From Granulicatella adiacens (lineage in GTDB: Bacteria > Bacillota > Bacilli > Lactobacillales > Aerococcaceae), in contig JAGZLX010000003.1 of assembly GCA_018364485.1 (NCBI GenBank), positions 1 to 51,797 on the forward strand: DNA of 51,797 nt, given 5' to 3'. A model generated the notes under the pieces. It was given only the letters and a program-made list of their open reading frames with translations. It did not search any database and was not told the origin of the DNA. Below are positions 31,306 to 40,505 of this stretch, piece after piece; the stretch's first letter is position 1; the number at the start of each line of letters is the position of its first letter. The position numbers and the translations under genes were made by a program.

Positions 31306-32199
31306 ATGCCAGTAACAATCTTAATTATCGCCGTAGTATTAATCTTATTAATTATTGCTTTCAAATCAATTCGTATCGTTCAACAAGGACACAAAGCTGC
31401 CGTTCAATCATTCGGACGTTATGTTGGAGAATTAGGACCAGGATTACACTTTGTAACACCAATCATTCGTAACATTGCTTACGTTGTGGATATGCGTCAA
31501 CGTTCATTAGACTTAGATCCACAAGAAATCATCACAAAAGACAACGTTAATTTAACAATTGACGCTTCAGCTAAATACCACGTAGATAATCTTGAAGAAT
31601 ACTTATATGGAAACACAAACCCAGAAGGATTATTACTTTTAGATATTCAAAACGAATTACGTGACATTATCGGTACAATGACAATGGCTGAAATCCTTGG
31701 TGGTACTAACAAAATCAACACTGACTTAAACCAACGTGTATTCGGTAAAACAGACTCTTACGGGGTTACAATCGACCGTGTTAACATCGGTGAAGTAATT
31801 CCTCCACAAAGCATCGTTGAAGCGATGAACAAACAAATCACTGCTGACCGTGAACGTGATGCTGCGTTAATCGCTGCTGACGCTCGTCAAAAAACAGTTG
31901 AAATGGATACAAGAACTCAAAACAACAAATTATTAGCAGATGCTCGTGCACATGCTGAAAAAATCGCAATTGACACTCAAGCAACTGTTGCTCAATTAAC
32001 AGCTATCAACAATGCATTAAACGAATCTAACTTAAATGCTGCTGCGTTAGAATACTTAGCAATCGACGCTAAAAAAGCTCTTGCTGAAGGTCCAAACAAT
32101 ACAGTTGTATTAATGGATGGACAAAACAACGCAAAAATTGCTGAAAACATTGCTTCATTAGCATCAGGACGTAAAGTTTGGGACGAAGCAGGTAAATAA
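31306..32199 (+). CDS. SPFH/Band 7 (stomatin-like) membrane protein
   Basis: SPFH proteins form large membrane-bound rings and organise membrane microdomains. The 297-aa protein has a short N-terminal membrane segment (about 4-20) and then RIVQQGHKAAVQSFGRYVGE and GLHFVTPIIRNIAYVVDMR. A long Ala/Glu/Arg-rich helix follows (about 180-250). It is of the QmcA/YbbK type, which usually pairs with NfeD; no NfeD gene is present here. Codon use is strongly biased, suggesting high expression. The next gene follows after two bases. Confidence 0.93.
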   Translation: MPVTILIIAVVLILLIIAFKSIRIVQQGHKAAVQSFGRYVGELGPGLHFVTPIIRNIAYVVDMRQRSLDLDPQEIITKDNVNLTIDASAKYHVDNLEEYLYGNTNPEGLLLLDIQNELRDIIGTMTMAEILGGTNKINTDLNQRVFGKTDSYGVTIDRVNIGEVIPPQSIVEAMNKQITADRERDAALIAADARQKTVEMDTRTQNNKLLADARAHAEKIAIDTQATVAQLTAINNALNESNLNAAALEYLAIDAKKALAEGPNNTVVLMDGQNNAKIAENIASLASGRKVWDEAGK

Positions 32200-32201
32200 T
32201 C

Positions 32202-33332
32202 ATGAAACAACAAGCTAACAAATCTTTCTTTGGGTTGAAATGGCTTGCGGTACTGATTGCCACTTTATTGTTAGTAGGAACCTTTGCACGTGTTTCAACA
32301 GTCAATGCTGAAACTCCACAACCGGTAGACACCACAAAGATGAAGATACAAGGCGCCTTTGAACAAAAAATCAACTTTGTGGATGGGGAAGATTATAATG
32401 CGACAGTGACGATTAAGTTAACTTATAATAATCCTCAATATAAAGAGATTAAAGTTCCCGTTCAAATTAAAAACCTTCCAACAGGGAAGGGCGGTATTCG
32501 ACTTTACGTATATCAAGATACAGATAATAGCCTCATAGTTCAATCATTTGTTGAGACCATTGAAGACCACAATGTTATCTATTATGATCTGCTTCATGTC
32601 GAAGATGGGAAAGTCACAAAAGCGTTTCAATTCACGGCAACTGACAAAGAACGAACAAAATTTTTAGAAGACTTAGCAAATGCCAAGGACAAAGTGGAAA
32701 CTACTACGGCTGCGAAAGCTTCGAACTCAAACGAAAAGAGTTCAAACGCCAATAGTTCAAATTCCAATAATTCAAACGCGAGTGACTCGAAAGGGAACTC
32801 AAAAGGCTCTGAAAGCAAAGATATCTTTGATCAGATTGATAACTTCTTTGATCAACTAGATACGGACAAAATTGGTGAAGGACTCGGTAAGGGAATATTT
32901 TATATCGTCCTTATCATCGCTGTTTTCTTCGGAATTAAAGGAAAACAAAATAAGGCGCGCAAGAATAATCGTAGAGCTCGAACTGGAAATACGCGTTCTG
33001 CTCAAAGAAATGGGGCGAATGCTTCTGTAACTAGAGCACAAGGCACAAGCACTCCAGTAGTCGCTACAGAAGCTGTACCGCAACGTGTATATCGTCCGCG
33101 AAATAAAGTTTCAGATCCAAAACTTCGCTCACAAGCGAAAAAACAAGTAACAAAACAAGCGCTACAATCGGCTTCAAGTCGTTCAAATACTTCAAGAGAA
33201 ATGTATGTTGATACACGTGCTACAAGACCGGTTTCATACCGTCCAGCATCAAAAGCAAAATCACATACATTACCACGAGTGCTTTCAAGCAAAACACTTC
33301 CTCGTACTTTGAAAACACCGCGCTTAAAATAA
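32202..33332 (+). CDS. Secreted or membrane-anchored protein with Ser/Asn linker and basic C-terminal tail
   Basis: I do not recognise a named family. The 376-aa protein starts with a signal peptide (about 1-36, hydrophobic LAVLIATLLLVGTF, likely cut after VNA). An extracellular domain of about 130 residues follows, with IKLTYNNPQYKEIKVPVQIK. A Ser/Asn-rich linker (about 174-207), a DQIDNFFDQLDTDKI stretch and a membrane segment (about 230-246, FYIVLIIAVFFGI) come next. A strongly basic, Arg/Lys/Ser-rich tail of about 130 residues closes the protein, probably in the cytoplasm. It is two bases behind the SPFH gene, so the two proteins probably act together. Confidence 0.85.
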   Translation: MKQQANKSFFGLKWLAVLIATLLLVGTFARVSTVNAETPQPVDTTKMKIQGAFEQKINFVDGEDYNATVTIKLTYNNPQYKEIKVPVQIKNLPTGKGGIRLYVYQDTDNSLIVQSFVETIEDHNVIYYDLLHVEDGKVTKAFQFTATDKERTKFLEDLANAKDKVETTTAAKASNSNEKSSNANSSNSNNSNASDSKGNSKGSESKDIFDQIDNFFDQLDTDKIGEGLGKGIFYIVLIIAVFFGIKGKQNKARKNNRRARTGNTRSAQRNGANASVTRAQGTSTPVVATEAVPQRVYRPRNKVSDPKLRSQAKKQVTKQALQSASSRSNTSREMYVDTRATRPVSYRPASKAKSHTLPRVLSSKTLPRTLKTPRLK

Positions 33333-33343
33333 AATAGTGGAAG

Positions 33344-33378
33344 CACCTAATCTCACACGTGAGGTTAGGTGTTTTTTT
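33344..33378 (+). terminator. Terminator
   Basis: CACCTAATCTCAC (33344-33356) pairs with GTGAGGTTAGGTG (33359-33371) with one mismatch, followed by T7. Confidence 0.88.
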
Positions 33379-33448
33379 GCATGAAGTCGTCAAGCATTTG
33401 CACAAGAAGCACTATCGGAGTATGCTAAGTGAGAAGGGTGGAATTTAT

Positions 33449-34042
33449 ATGACGAAATTAGATGAATTAATCAAAAAAATTGAAGCAGATCCTCAAAATG
33501 CAGAGTATACAAAAGAAGGCATAGCGCCTTTATTTTCTGCACCACGAAAAGCGAAAATTCTGATTGTAGGGCAAGCGCCTGGTATTAAAGCGCAAGAGAG
33601 TCGCTTGTTTTGGAATGACCAAAGTGGCGACAACTTAAGAAGCTGGATGGGTGTAACTCGAGATTTCTTCTATCAATCCGATTTATTTGCAGTGGTTCCA
33701 ATGGATTACTATTATCCAGGAAAAGGTAAATCTGGAGACCTTCCACCGCGCAAGGGTTTTGCTGAGAAATGGCATGAAGAAACGCTAGCCTTAATGCCAG
33801 ATATTGAACTTATTATTCTTGTAGGGAAATACGCACAAGATTATTATTTAAAAGAGACAAAGAAGAAAAACTTAACGGAAACGGTGAAGGCGTATAAAGA
33901 GTACTTACCAAAAATGTTTCCACTCGTACATCCATCGCCCTTAAACCGTAGATGGATGGCCAAAAATCCATGGTTTGAAAAAGAAGTCTTACCTGAGTTT
34001 CAAAAGAGAGTACAAGAAGTGATTAAAGGAGCCAAGAAATGA
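33449..34042 (+). CDS. Uracil-DNA glycosylase superfamily protein
   Basis: The 197-aa protein has the two superfamily motifs: ILIVGQAPGIKAQES near residue 37 and PLVHPSPLNRRW near 165. It is of the compact family typical for lactic acid bacteria, not the Ung family, so substrate range (uracil in DNA) is by inference. The open frame reaches back to 33359 across the previous terminator; the ATG at 33449 with GAAGGGTGG is the start. It overlaps pip by four bases. Confidence 0.88.
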   Translation: MTKLDELIKKIEADPQNAEYTKEGIAPLFSAPRKAKILIVGQAPGIKAQESRLFWNDQSGDNLRSWMGVTRDFFYQSDLFAVVPMDYYYPGKGKSGDLPPRKGFAEKWHEETLALMPDIELIILVGKYAQDYYLKETKKKNLTETVKAYKEYLPKMFPLVHPSPLNRRWMAKNPWFEKEVLPEFQKRVQEVIKGAKK

Positions 34043-34995
34043 GAACAGAATTATATCCAGAAATCGAAATCTACAAGGAACACATGATTCCAGTGAGCCC
34101 CTTGCATACCATTTATGTAGAAGAATCAGGGAACCCATTAGGACATCCAGTCGTTGTGTTACACGGCGGACCAGGAGGGGCATCTTCTCCTGCGAATCGT
34201 CAGTTTTTTGATCCAGAGTTCTATCGCATCATCCAATTCGACCAACGTGGATGCGGAAAGAGTACGCCGTTTGCGTCTTTAGAAGAGAACACGACGCAGG
34301 ATTTAGTGGCCGATATGGAGAAAATCCGGACTGCATTAGGCATTGAAAAATGGCTTGTCTTTGGTGGTAGCTGGGGGACAACACTGGCCTTACATTACAC
34401 CATTGCACACCGTGAACGTGTCGTAGGATTAATGCTTCGTGGCATCTTCCTAGGTCGTCAAAGCGATGTCGATTGGTTATACCAAAATGGGGCATCTCAT
34501 TTTTATCCAGAGAACTTCGAGAAGTTTAAAGCGCCGATTCCAGTTGAGGAACAAGGAGAGTTAGTCAATGCGTACTACAAACGTCTGACTTCAGAAGATG
34601 AATCGATTTGCTTAGAGGCAGCTCGTGCGTGGGCAGAGTGGGAACATGGACTCGTGAAGTTGATTCCGTATGATCCGATTGTCTGGGATGAAGCGGGGAT
34701 TCGCGGAGCGCTAACGATTGCGCGAATGGAATGTCATTTCTTCTACCATCATTGCTTTGTAGAAGATGATAATTACATCTTGAACCGTGCAGATGCGTTC
34801 AAAGGAATTCCAATGCATATCGTTCACGGACGTTATGATGTGGATTGTTTACCAAGTGCGGCGTTTGAACTCGCTCAAGCAGTCGATGGCGCAGAACTCA
34901 TCTTTGCACAGGCTGCAGGACATACCGCGATGGAACCGGCAACAATGGAAGCGTTAGTTGGCTTTAGTGAGAAATGCAAAAACTATTTTAAATAA
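34039..34995 (+). CDS. pip: Proline iminopeptidase
   Basis: This alpha/beta hydrolase removes N-terminal proline from peptides (family S33). The 318-aa protein has the oxyanion motif LHGGPGGASSPANRQFFD, then FDQRGCGKSTPF, the nucleophile serine in GGSWGTTLAL, the acid in HGRYDVDCLP and the histidine in AAGHTAMEP. Length and layout match the family. The start overlaps the previous stop (ATGA). Confidence 0.95.
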   Translation: MRTELYPEIEIYKEHMIPVSPLHTIYVEESGNPLGHPVVVLHGGPGGASSPANRQFFDPEFYRIIQFDQRGCGKSTPFASLEENTTQDLVADMEKIRTALGIEKWLVFGGSWGTTLALHYTIAHRERVVGLMLRGIFLGRQSDVDWLYQNGASHFYPENFEKFKAPIPVEEQGELVNAYYKRLTSEDESICLEAARAWAEWEHGLVKLIPYDPIVWDEAGIRGALTIARMECHFFYHHCFVEDDNYILNRADAFKGIPMHIVHGRYDVDCLPSAAFELAQAVDGAELIFAQAAGHTAMEPATMEALVGFSEKCKNYFK

Positions 34996-35001
34996 AAAAG
35001 A

Positions 35002-35028
35002 AGGCTCGCAGAATTTTTCTGCGGGCCT
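35002..35028. terminator. Terminator between pip and nrdI
   Basis: AGGCTCGCAGAA (35002-35013) pairs with TTCTGCGGGCCT (35017-35028). The better T run is on the minus strand (CTTCTTTTTT), so it mainly serves nrdI. Confidence 0.8.
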
Positions 35029-35038
35029 ATTTATGTGT

Positions 35039-35494
35039 TTAGATTTTTTCAAGAAGCATTGCGGCAATGCGCTCTACGTCACGGTTACTTCCACGAAGCT
35101 CAAATTCATCGAGCACTGGGAATCCAAAGCGTTCAGAATATTGACGAGCAGTGAGGCAGAATTGCTTATTGAAGTTACGATTTCCGCTACCAATGACACC
35201 AAAGCAATGCGCGTAATTATGTTCATAGGCTAAGAAATCGCCTAATGGATTCGTTAAGACTTCGACGTCTCCATTATCCACGCCGTTTCCACCTTCTAAG
35301 TAAGTTGGAAGAAAGGCAACGAATGGTTTACCTACTTTGAAGTAGTCTTCTTGTCCTTTGACAAGGTCTTTCACATTCGTTAGTGTCACGTTTAAAGAGG
35401 GTTCCAAAAAGCGTAAATGGTCTTTTAAACGAGTGACAAAGTTATGTGTATTTCCGGTTAAACTGATATAAATAATGGGTAATTCTTTCGACAT
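35039..35494 (-). CDS. nrdI: NrdI flavodoxin-like protein
   Basis: NrdI supplies oxidant to assemble the manganese-tyrosyl cofactor of class Ib ribonucleotide reductase (NrdF). The 151-aa protein has the FMN loop YISLTGNTHNF and the family stretch GVIGSGNRNFNKQFCLTARQ, followed by GFPVLDEFELRGS. The start has AGGAGG seven bases upstream. It stands alone; nrdE, nrdF and nrdH are not in the window, which is unusual because nrdI is often in the nrd operon. Confidence 0.93.
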   Translation of the reverse strand: MSKELPIIYISLTGNTHNFVTRLKDHLRFLEPSLNVTLTNVKDLVKGQEDYFKVGKPFVAFLPTYLEGGNGVDNGDVEVLTNPLGDFLAYEHNYAHCFGVIGSGNRNFNKQFCLTARQYSERFGFPVLDEFELRGSNRDVERIAAMLLEKI

Positions 35495-35632
35495 TGAGCG
35501 ACCTCCTGAAAGACATTTTACTGTCTATAAGTATACCGCACTTTCTCAAATCCTTCTAGAGGGTGTTTTTAAACTTTTAAAAATCGTGAAAATCGGCTAT
35601 AATACTTGAGAATAAACACGAAGGAGATACTC

Positions 35633-37207
35633 ATGTCACACTTAAAAGAAGAAGTACAATCTCGCAAAACCTTTGCGATTATTTCCCACCCGGATGCTGG
35701 GAAAACAACGATTACAGAACAATTACTCTTATACGGGGGTGCGATTCGTCAAGCCGGTACCGTAAAAGGGAAGAAAACAGGGAAGTTTGCAAAATCTGAC
35801 TGGATGGAAATCGAAAAACAACGTGGGATTTCTGTTACGAGTTCGGTAATGCAAGTGGAATACGATGGGAACCATATTAATATCGTGGACACACCAGGGC
35901 ACGAGGACTTCTCAGAAGATACGTACCGTACGTTAATGGCCGTGGATAGTGCCGTGATGGTCATCGATAGTGCTAAAGGGATTGAGCCGCAAACGAAGAA
36001 ATTATTCGAAGTTTGTAGTATGCGTGGAATTCCAATCTTTACATTTATCAACAAATTAGACCGTGATGGACGTGAACCGTTAGAATTAATCGCGGAACTA
36101 GAAGAAGTATTAGGCATTGACGCGTATCCAATGAACTGGCCAATGGGGATGGGGAAAACATTCCTAGGGTTATATGACATTTACAACAAACGTGTAGAAT
36201 TGATGCATCCAGAAGAAAACGATGATAATGACTTCTTACCATTGAACGAAGATGGCGAAGTGGACGGCGATTATGCGTTCAAACAATCAACTCTATATAG
36301 CCAAGCTATCGAAGACGCTCAACTCTTATTAGAAGCAGGAAATGCCTTTGATGAAGAGAAGATTGCGGCTGGTAAATTAACGCCTGTATTCTTCGGTTCT
36401 GCTTTAACAGGATTTGGGGTTCAAACATTCTTAGACGCGTTCGTTGATTTTGCGCCAAGTCCATCTGCAAAGAAAACTGAATCAGGCGAACTCATTGATC
36501 CACTTCAAGAACAATTCACTGGATTTATCTTCAAGATTCAAGCAAACATGAACCCAGCTCACCGCGACCGTATCGCATTTGTACGTATCTGTTCAGGAGA
36601 ATTCACTCCAGGGATGGATATTACCGTGAACCGTTCGCAAAAGAAAATGAAATTATCACATACAACGCAATTCATGGCCGATAGCCGTGAAACAGTTAAA
36701 GCAGCCGTAGCAGGCGATATCATTGGACTCTACGATACAGGGAACTTCCAAATCGGAGATACGATTTACTCAGGGAAGAACGCTGTGCAGTTCGAACCAC
36801 TACCACAATTTACGCCAGAGCTCTTTAATAAAGTTTCTGCAAAAAACGTGATGAAGCAAAAATCATTCCATAAAGGAATCGAGCAGTTAGTACAAGAAGG
36901 AGCTATCCAATTGTACAAGACTTACCATACAGGAGAATATATCCTTGGTGCCGTTGGTCAACTGCAATTCGAAGTGTTCCAATACCGCTTATTAAATGAA
37001 TACAATGCCGAAGTAATCTTGACTCCAATTGGAAGCAAGATTGCCAGATGGATTGACGAAGAACAACTGGATCCAAATATGTCATCAAGTCGAAACTTAT
37101 TATGTCGCGACCGTTTTGACCAACCAGTCTTCTTATTCGAAAACCAATTTGCCTTAAACTGGTTCAAAGATAAACATCCAGATGTAGAATTAAAAGCATT
37201 GTTTTAA
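35633..37207 (+). CDS. prfC: Peptide chain release factor 3
   Basis: RF3 is a GTPase that recycles RF1 and RF2 from the ribosome. The 524-aa protein has the G1 motif HPDAGKTTITEQ, the switch II DTPGHEDFSEDT, and NKLDRD as G4. The C-terminal part includes the RF3-specific GAVGQLQFEVFQYRL. The open frame extends to 35606, but ATG 35633 has AAGGAG seven bases upstream. A TATAAT (35598-35603) precedes it. Confidence 0.97.
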   Translation: MSHLKEEVQSRKTFAIISHPDAGKTTITEQLLLYGGAIRQAGTVKGKKTGKFAKSDWMEIEKQRGISVTSSVMQVEYDGNHINIVDTPGHEDFSEDTYRTLMAVDSAVMVIDSAKGIEPQTKKLFEVCSMRGIPIFTFINKLDRDGREPLELIAELEEVLGIDAYPMNWPMGMGKTFLGLYDIYNKRVELMHPEENDDNDFLPLNEDGEVDGDYAFKQSTLYSQAIEDAQLLLEAGNAFDEEKIAAGKLTPVFFGSALTGFGVQTFLDAFVDFAPSPSAKKTESGELIDPLQEQFTGFIFKIQANMNPAHRDRIAFVRICSGEFTPGMDITVNRSQKKMKLSHTTQFMADSRETVKAAVAGDIIGLYDTGNFQIGDTIYSGKNAVQFEPLPQFTPELFNKVSAKNVMKQKSFHKGIEQLVQEGAIQLYKTYHTGEYILGAVGQLQFEVFQYRLLNEYNAEVILTPIGSKIARWIDEEQLDPNMSSSRNLLCRDRFDQPVFLFENQFALNWFKDKHPDVELKALF

Positions 37208-37217
37208 TAAAAATAAG

Positions 37218-37251
37218 AGACTCTCTAATCGAGTGATTAGAGAGTCTTTTC
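37218..37251 (+). terminator. Terminator of prfC
   Basis: A perfect 13-bp stem, AGACTCTCTAATC (37218-37230) and GATTAGAGAGTCT (37235-37247), followed by Ts. Confidence 0.88.
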
Positions 37252-37264
37252 GAATTTATTTAGT

Positions 37265-38107
37265 TTAAGCCTCGTATCCCATTAGGATTCCGCCTTGTTC
37301 TGCATAATAGCTGCAGATACCGCTTGTATGAATGCTTGAAACGTCCGCTTCTGGGAATTCACCATGAATGGCTGATTGAATTAAGCCGCAGATTTCTGGA
37401 TTACTGCAGTGGCTAATGACCACTCGGCCACCTTTGTAACCATTTTTCTTCATTTCAGCCCAAAGTGCTTGGACAGCTTTCTTTTGACCTTTTGCTTTGT
37501 GAAGAAGGTTTAAAGTTCCTTCTGGAGATGCATTTCCGACTAAGTGGATATTGAGCATTCCGATTACGGCGCCGACTAATTTGTTTAAGCGACCATTTTT
37601 CACTAAGTTATCGACACGTGCAAGGACAAATAATAGTTTTGTGCTTGCTAAATAATCCTTTAATGCAGCTACGACTTCTTCGTAAGAGAGGCCTTGAGAG
37701 ATGAGTTCGTTGGCTTTTTGTACGAAAAGAACCATCTCACTACTTGCTGAAAGGCTATCGAATACCTCGATATTTGTTTCAGGAGCTTCCTCTAAAAGCA
37801 TATTTTTTGCTAATTGAGCACTATTTTGGCTTCCTGATAGACCACCTGTAATCGTAATGGCGATGACATTTTCTGCACCTTTATAAGCTTCAAGGAATGC
37901 ATCTGGGCTAGGGCAGGCTGAAGCTGTTTGATCTTTCGTTTGATACATTTCAATCATCATAGCATCGATATCTAAAGACGCATCATCTGTATAGTGTTTG
38001 TCACCAACTTGAACTGTTAGTGGTACGTTAATGTACTGTGTATCTGGAGCAAGATTCTCGATTTCGCGTAAATCACAACCAGAATCTGCAATAATTTTCC
38101 ATTTCAT
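37265..38107 (-). CDS. DegV family fatty-acid-binding protein
   Basis: DegV/FakB proteins bind a fatty acid and present it to the kinase FakA. The 280-aa protein has IIADSGCDLREIE near the start, the segment ITGGLSGSQNSAQLAKNML, and later GRLNKLVGAVIGMLNIHLV, all typical. Two ATG codons are adjacent (38110 and 38107); AAAGGAG is better spaced for the second. It converges on prfC. Confidence 0.93.
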   Translation of the reverse strand: MKWKIIADSGCDLREIENLAPDTQYINVPLTVQVGDKHYTDDASLDIDAMMIEMYQTKDQTASACPSPDAFLEAYKGAENVIAITITGGLSGSQNSAQLAKNMLLEEAPETNIEVFDSLSASSEMVLFVQKANELISQGLSYEEVVAALKDYLASTKLLFVLARVDNLVKNGRLNKLVGAVIGMLNIHLVGNASPEGTLNLLHKAKGQKKAVQALWAEMKKNGYKGGRVVISHCSNPEICGLIQSAIHGEFPEADVSSIHTSGICSYYAEQGGILMGYEA

Positions 38108-38260
38108 CATGGGTTCTCCTTTGAATTATATTTCTATTCTAAATAAATATACTTTGAATATCAAAACAAGTCAAATAATCTAGATTTTTCCTTTCATTTT
38201 AGTAGCATTTTAGCGCTTTCTGTAATATTGTAGAAGTGTAAAAATAAAAGGAGGAGTTTT

Positions 38261-39772
38261 ATGACTCAAACTATTTCTTTCGGATATGGTTCAAAACCAG
38301 CACAATTTATGGCGAATAAACTAAACCGTCACGGTGTCATTGCAGGGGCTACAGGTACAGGTAAAACTGTAACGTTAAAAGTATTAGCGGAGCAATTAAG
38401 TGAAGCAGGAGTTCCTGTATTCTTATCAGATATTAAAGGGGATTTAGCAAGCCTTGCTGAAAAAGGCGAAGTAACTGAGAAGATTGCAGAACGCTTGGCA
38501 AAAGTTCATGTAGAAGACTTCGAACCAAGCTCATATCCTGTTGCTTTCTGGGATGTCTTTGGGGAAAACGGAATTAATATCCGTACTACAATCTCAGAAA
38601 TGGGACCAATTTTATTAGCTCAATTATTAGGTTTAAACGAAACTCAAGAAGGGATTTTAAACATTGCGTTTAAAGTAGCGGACGACCAAGGATTATTATT
38701 AATCGACATTAAAGACTTACGTGCAATGTTAAATTACGTTGGCGCACATGCTGGGGAATTACGTAACTTATACGGAAATATCGCACAACAATCAATTGGT
38801 TCTATTTTACGTAGCTTACTCGTATTAGAACAACAAGGTGGAGACCAATTCTTCGGTGAACCAGCGTTTGAAATCAATGACTTATTTAAACAAGACCAAA
38901 ATGGCCGTGGGGTCATCAATATTTTAGCGTCTGAAAAATTATTCCAAACACCAAAATTATACGCAACATTCTTACTATGGTTCTTATCAGAATTATACGA
39001 AAACTTACCAGAAGTTGGGGACTTAGATAAACCAAAATTAGTCTTCTTCTTCGATGAAGCTCACGTATTATTCGGCCAAAGCAATGCAGCGGTTCAAGAG
39101 AAAATCGAATTAATCGTTCGTTTAATCCGTTCTAAAGGAATTAGTATTTTCTTCGTAACACAAAACCCAACTGATATTCCAAATGCTATCGCGAGCCAAT
39201 TAGGGAACCGCGTGCAACACGGATTACGTGCGTTCACTCCAGCTGAACAAAAGAACGTAAAAGCTGTAGCAGAAACGTTCCGTCAAGAAGATGGACAAGA
39301 TTTAGTAACAGTAATTACAAACCTTAAAGTAGGGGATGCAGTTGTTTCAACACTTCAAGAAGATGGTTCTCCAAGCTTTGCAGAAGTAGTATCAATTTAC
39401 CCTCCTAAGAGTAAATTAGAAGCAGGCGATCCGCTTGTTCGTCAACAACTCATCAATCAATCAGCATTCTACGATAAATATGCAGAAATGTTTGACCGTG
39501 AATCTGCTCATGAACAATTAGCAGCGTTAGATGAACAATTCAAACAAGAAAAAGAAGCTGAACTTGCGCAAAAAGAAGCTGAAAGACAAGCAAAATTAGA
39601 AGAAAAAGAACGCGAACGTGAACAAAAAGAATTAGAGCGTCAAGCACGTCAAGCCGCTACAAAACGCGGAGATTCAGCAATGGACCGCTTCACTAAGAAC
39701 GTTATGTCAAGTGTGGGTCGTGAAGTTGGTCGTGTGATTACACGTGGCGTAATGGGCTTATTCAAAAAATAA
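38261..39772 (+). CDS. HerA-like ATPase (DUF853 family)
   Basis: The 503-aa P-loop ATPase belongs to the HerA/FtsK group. Walker A is AGATGTGKTVTLKVL (about 28-42), followed by FLSDIKGDLASL; Walker B is LVFFFDEAHVLF (about 263); VTQNPTDIPNAIASQLGNRV is the sensor/arginine region. The C-terminal 80 residues form a charged helix ending in a basic, hydrophobic tail (FTKNVMSSVGREVGRVITRG). Family members are named HerA-like helicase, but the role is not known. The ribosome binding site is AAAGGAGGAG. The PfpI-like gene follows 15 bases later. Confidence 0.92.
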   Translation: MTQTISFGYGSKPAQFMANKLNRHGVIAGATGTGKTVTLKVLAEQLSEAGVPVFLSDIKGDLASLAEKGEVTEKIAERLAKVHVEDFEPSSYPVAFWDVFGENGINIRTTISEMGPILLAQLLGLNETQEGILNIAFKVADDQGLLLIDIKDLRAMLNYVGAHAGELRNLYGNIAQQSIGSILRSLLVLEQQGGDQFFGEPAFEINDLFKQDQNGRGVINILASEKLFQTPKLYATFLLWFLSELYENLPEVGDLDKPKLVFFFDEAHVLFGQSNAAVQEKIELIVRLIRSKGISIFFVTQNPTDIPNAIASQLGNRVQHGLRAFTPAEQKNVKAVAETFRQEDGQDLVTVITNLKVGDAVVSTLQEDGSPSFAEVVSIYPPKSKLEAGDPLVRQQLINQSAFYDKYAEMFDRESAHEQLAALDEQFKQEKEAELAQKEAERQAKLEEKEREREQKELERQARQAATKRGDSAMDRFTKNVMSSVGREVGRVITRGVMGLFKK

Positions 39773-39787
39773 GAGGAGGCCAAAATA

Positions 39788-40342
39788 ATGGCAAATGTCG
39801 TTGTATTTTTCGCGCAAGGATTTGAAGAAATCGAAGGCCTTGCAACGGTTGATATTTTAAGAAGAGCAGGACACACAGTGCACACAGTAGGACTGGGCAG
39901 TGAAGTGATTACTGGAAGTCATCATATTCCTGTAAAAATGGATGATGTACTCGATACATTCTACTGGGCGGATATCGATGCGCTCGTACTACCAGGTGGT
40001 CTTCCAGGAGCCACTCATTTACGAGATGATGAATTTCTTATTAAGAAACTAAAAGAGTATTCTAAAAAAGGAAAAATTATCGCAGCGATTTGTGCAGCTC
40101 CAATTGCACTGCACCGTGCAGGATTACTCAAGGGCAAGAAATATACTTGCTACCCTGGTGTAGAAAAAGACATCAACCAAGGAACGTATACAGGACAGCT
40201 CGTGGAAACAGATGGAAAACTCATTACGGGATGTGGACCAGCTGCAACCTTTGAATTTGCCTATACGATTGCAGAAACGTTGGGTACTGACACTAGTGCT
40301 CTTCGTGAAGGAATGCAATATAATAAACTTCTCAAAAAATAA
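39788..40342 (+). CDS. DJ-1/PfpI family protein
   Basis: The 184-aa protein has the DJ-1 features: FAQGFEEIEGLATVDILRRAG with the conserved glutamate, LPGGLPGATHLRDDE, and the nucleophile-elbow cysteine in IAAICAAPIALHRAG. It is closest to the YajL/ThiJ branch. Proposed roles (deglycase, oxidative-stress chaperone) are debated. It probably shares a transcript with the HerA-like gene. Confidence 0.93.
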   Translation: MANVVVFFAQGFEEIEGLATVDILRRAGHTVHTVGLGSEVITGSHHIPVKMDDVLDTFYWADIDALVLPGGLPGATHLRDDEFLIKKLKEYSKKGKIIAAICAAPIALHRAGLLKGKKYTCYPGVEKDINQGTYTGQLVETDGKLITGCGPAATFEFAYTIAETLGTDTSALREGMQYNKLLKK

Positions 40343-40351
40343 AAATGGCAA

Positions 40352-40389
40352 GAAGACTCGTCTCGAATAGGAGCGGGTCTTCTTTTGTT
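40352..40389 (+). terminator. Terminator
   Basis: AAGAAGACTCG (40352-40362) pairs with the region up to GTCTTCTT (40375-40386) with G-T pairs, followed by Ts. Confidence 0.75.
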
Positions 40390-40432
40390 ACAAAAATGTT
40401 ACAATGTTACAAAAATATTAACTCAAACACTT

Positions 40433-40462
40433 GCAATTTAACCGGAAATTTGAGAAAATAAT
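40433..40462 (+). promoter_or_regulatory. Promoter of perR
   Basis: TTGCAA (40433-40438), 18-base spacer, AATAAT (40457-40462). No clear PerR box is seen here. Confidence 0.45.
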
Positions 40463-40505
40463 GAATGACAAAATAAAACTTAGTACATAGAAATCAGGTA
40501 ATAGT

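Noticed and set aside
34958..35233. 91-codon plus-strand frame at the end of pip
   Set aside because: It is antisense to nrdI, crosses a terminator and has no ribosome binding site of its own.
40390..40505. PerR box in the perR promoter
   Set aside because: I looked for TTANAATNATTNTAA near the promoter. Only TTACAAAAAT-type direct repeats (about 40390-40420) were present, not a 7-1-7 palindrome.
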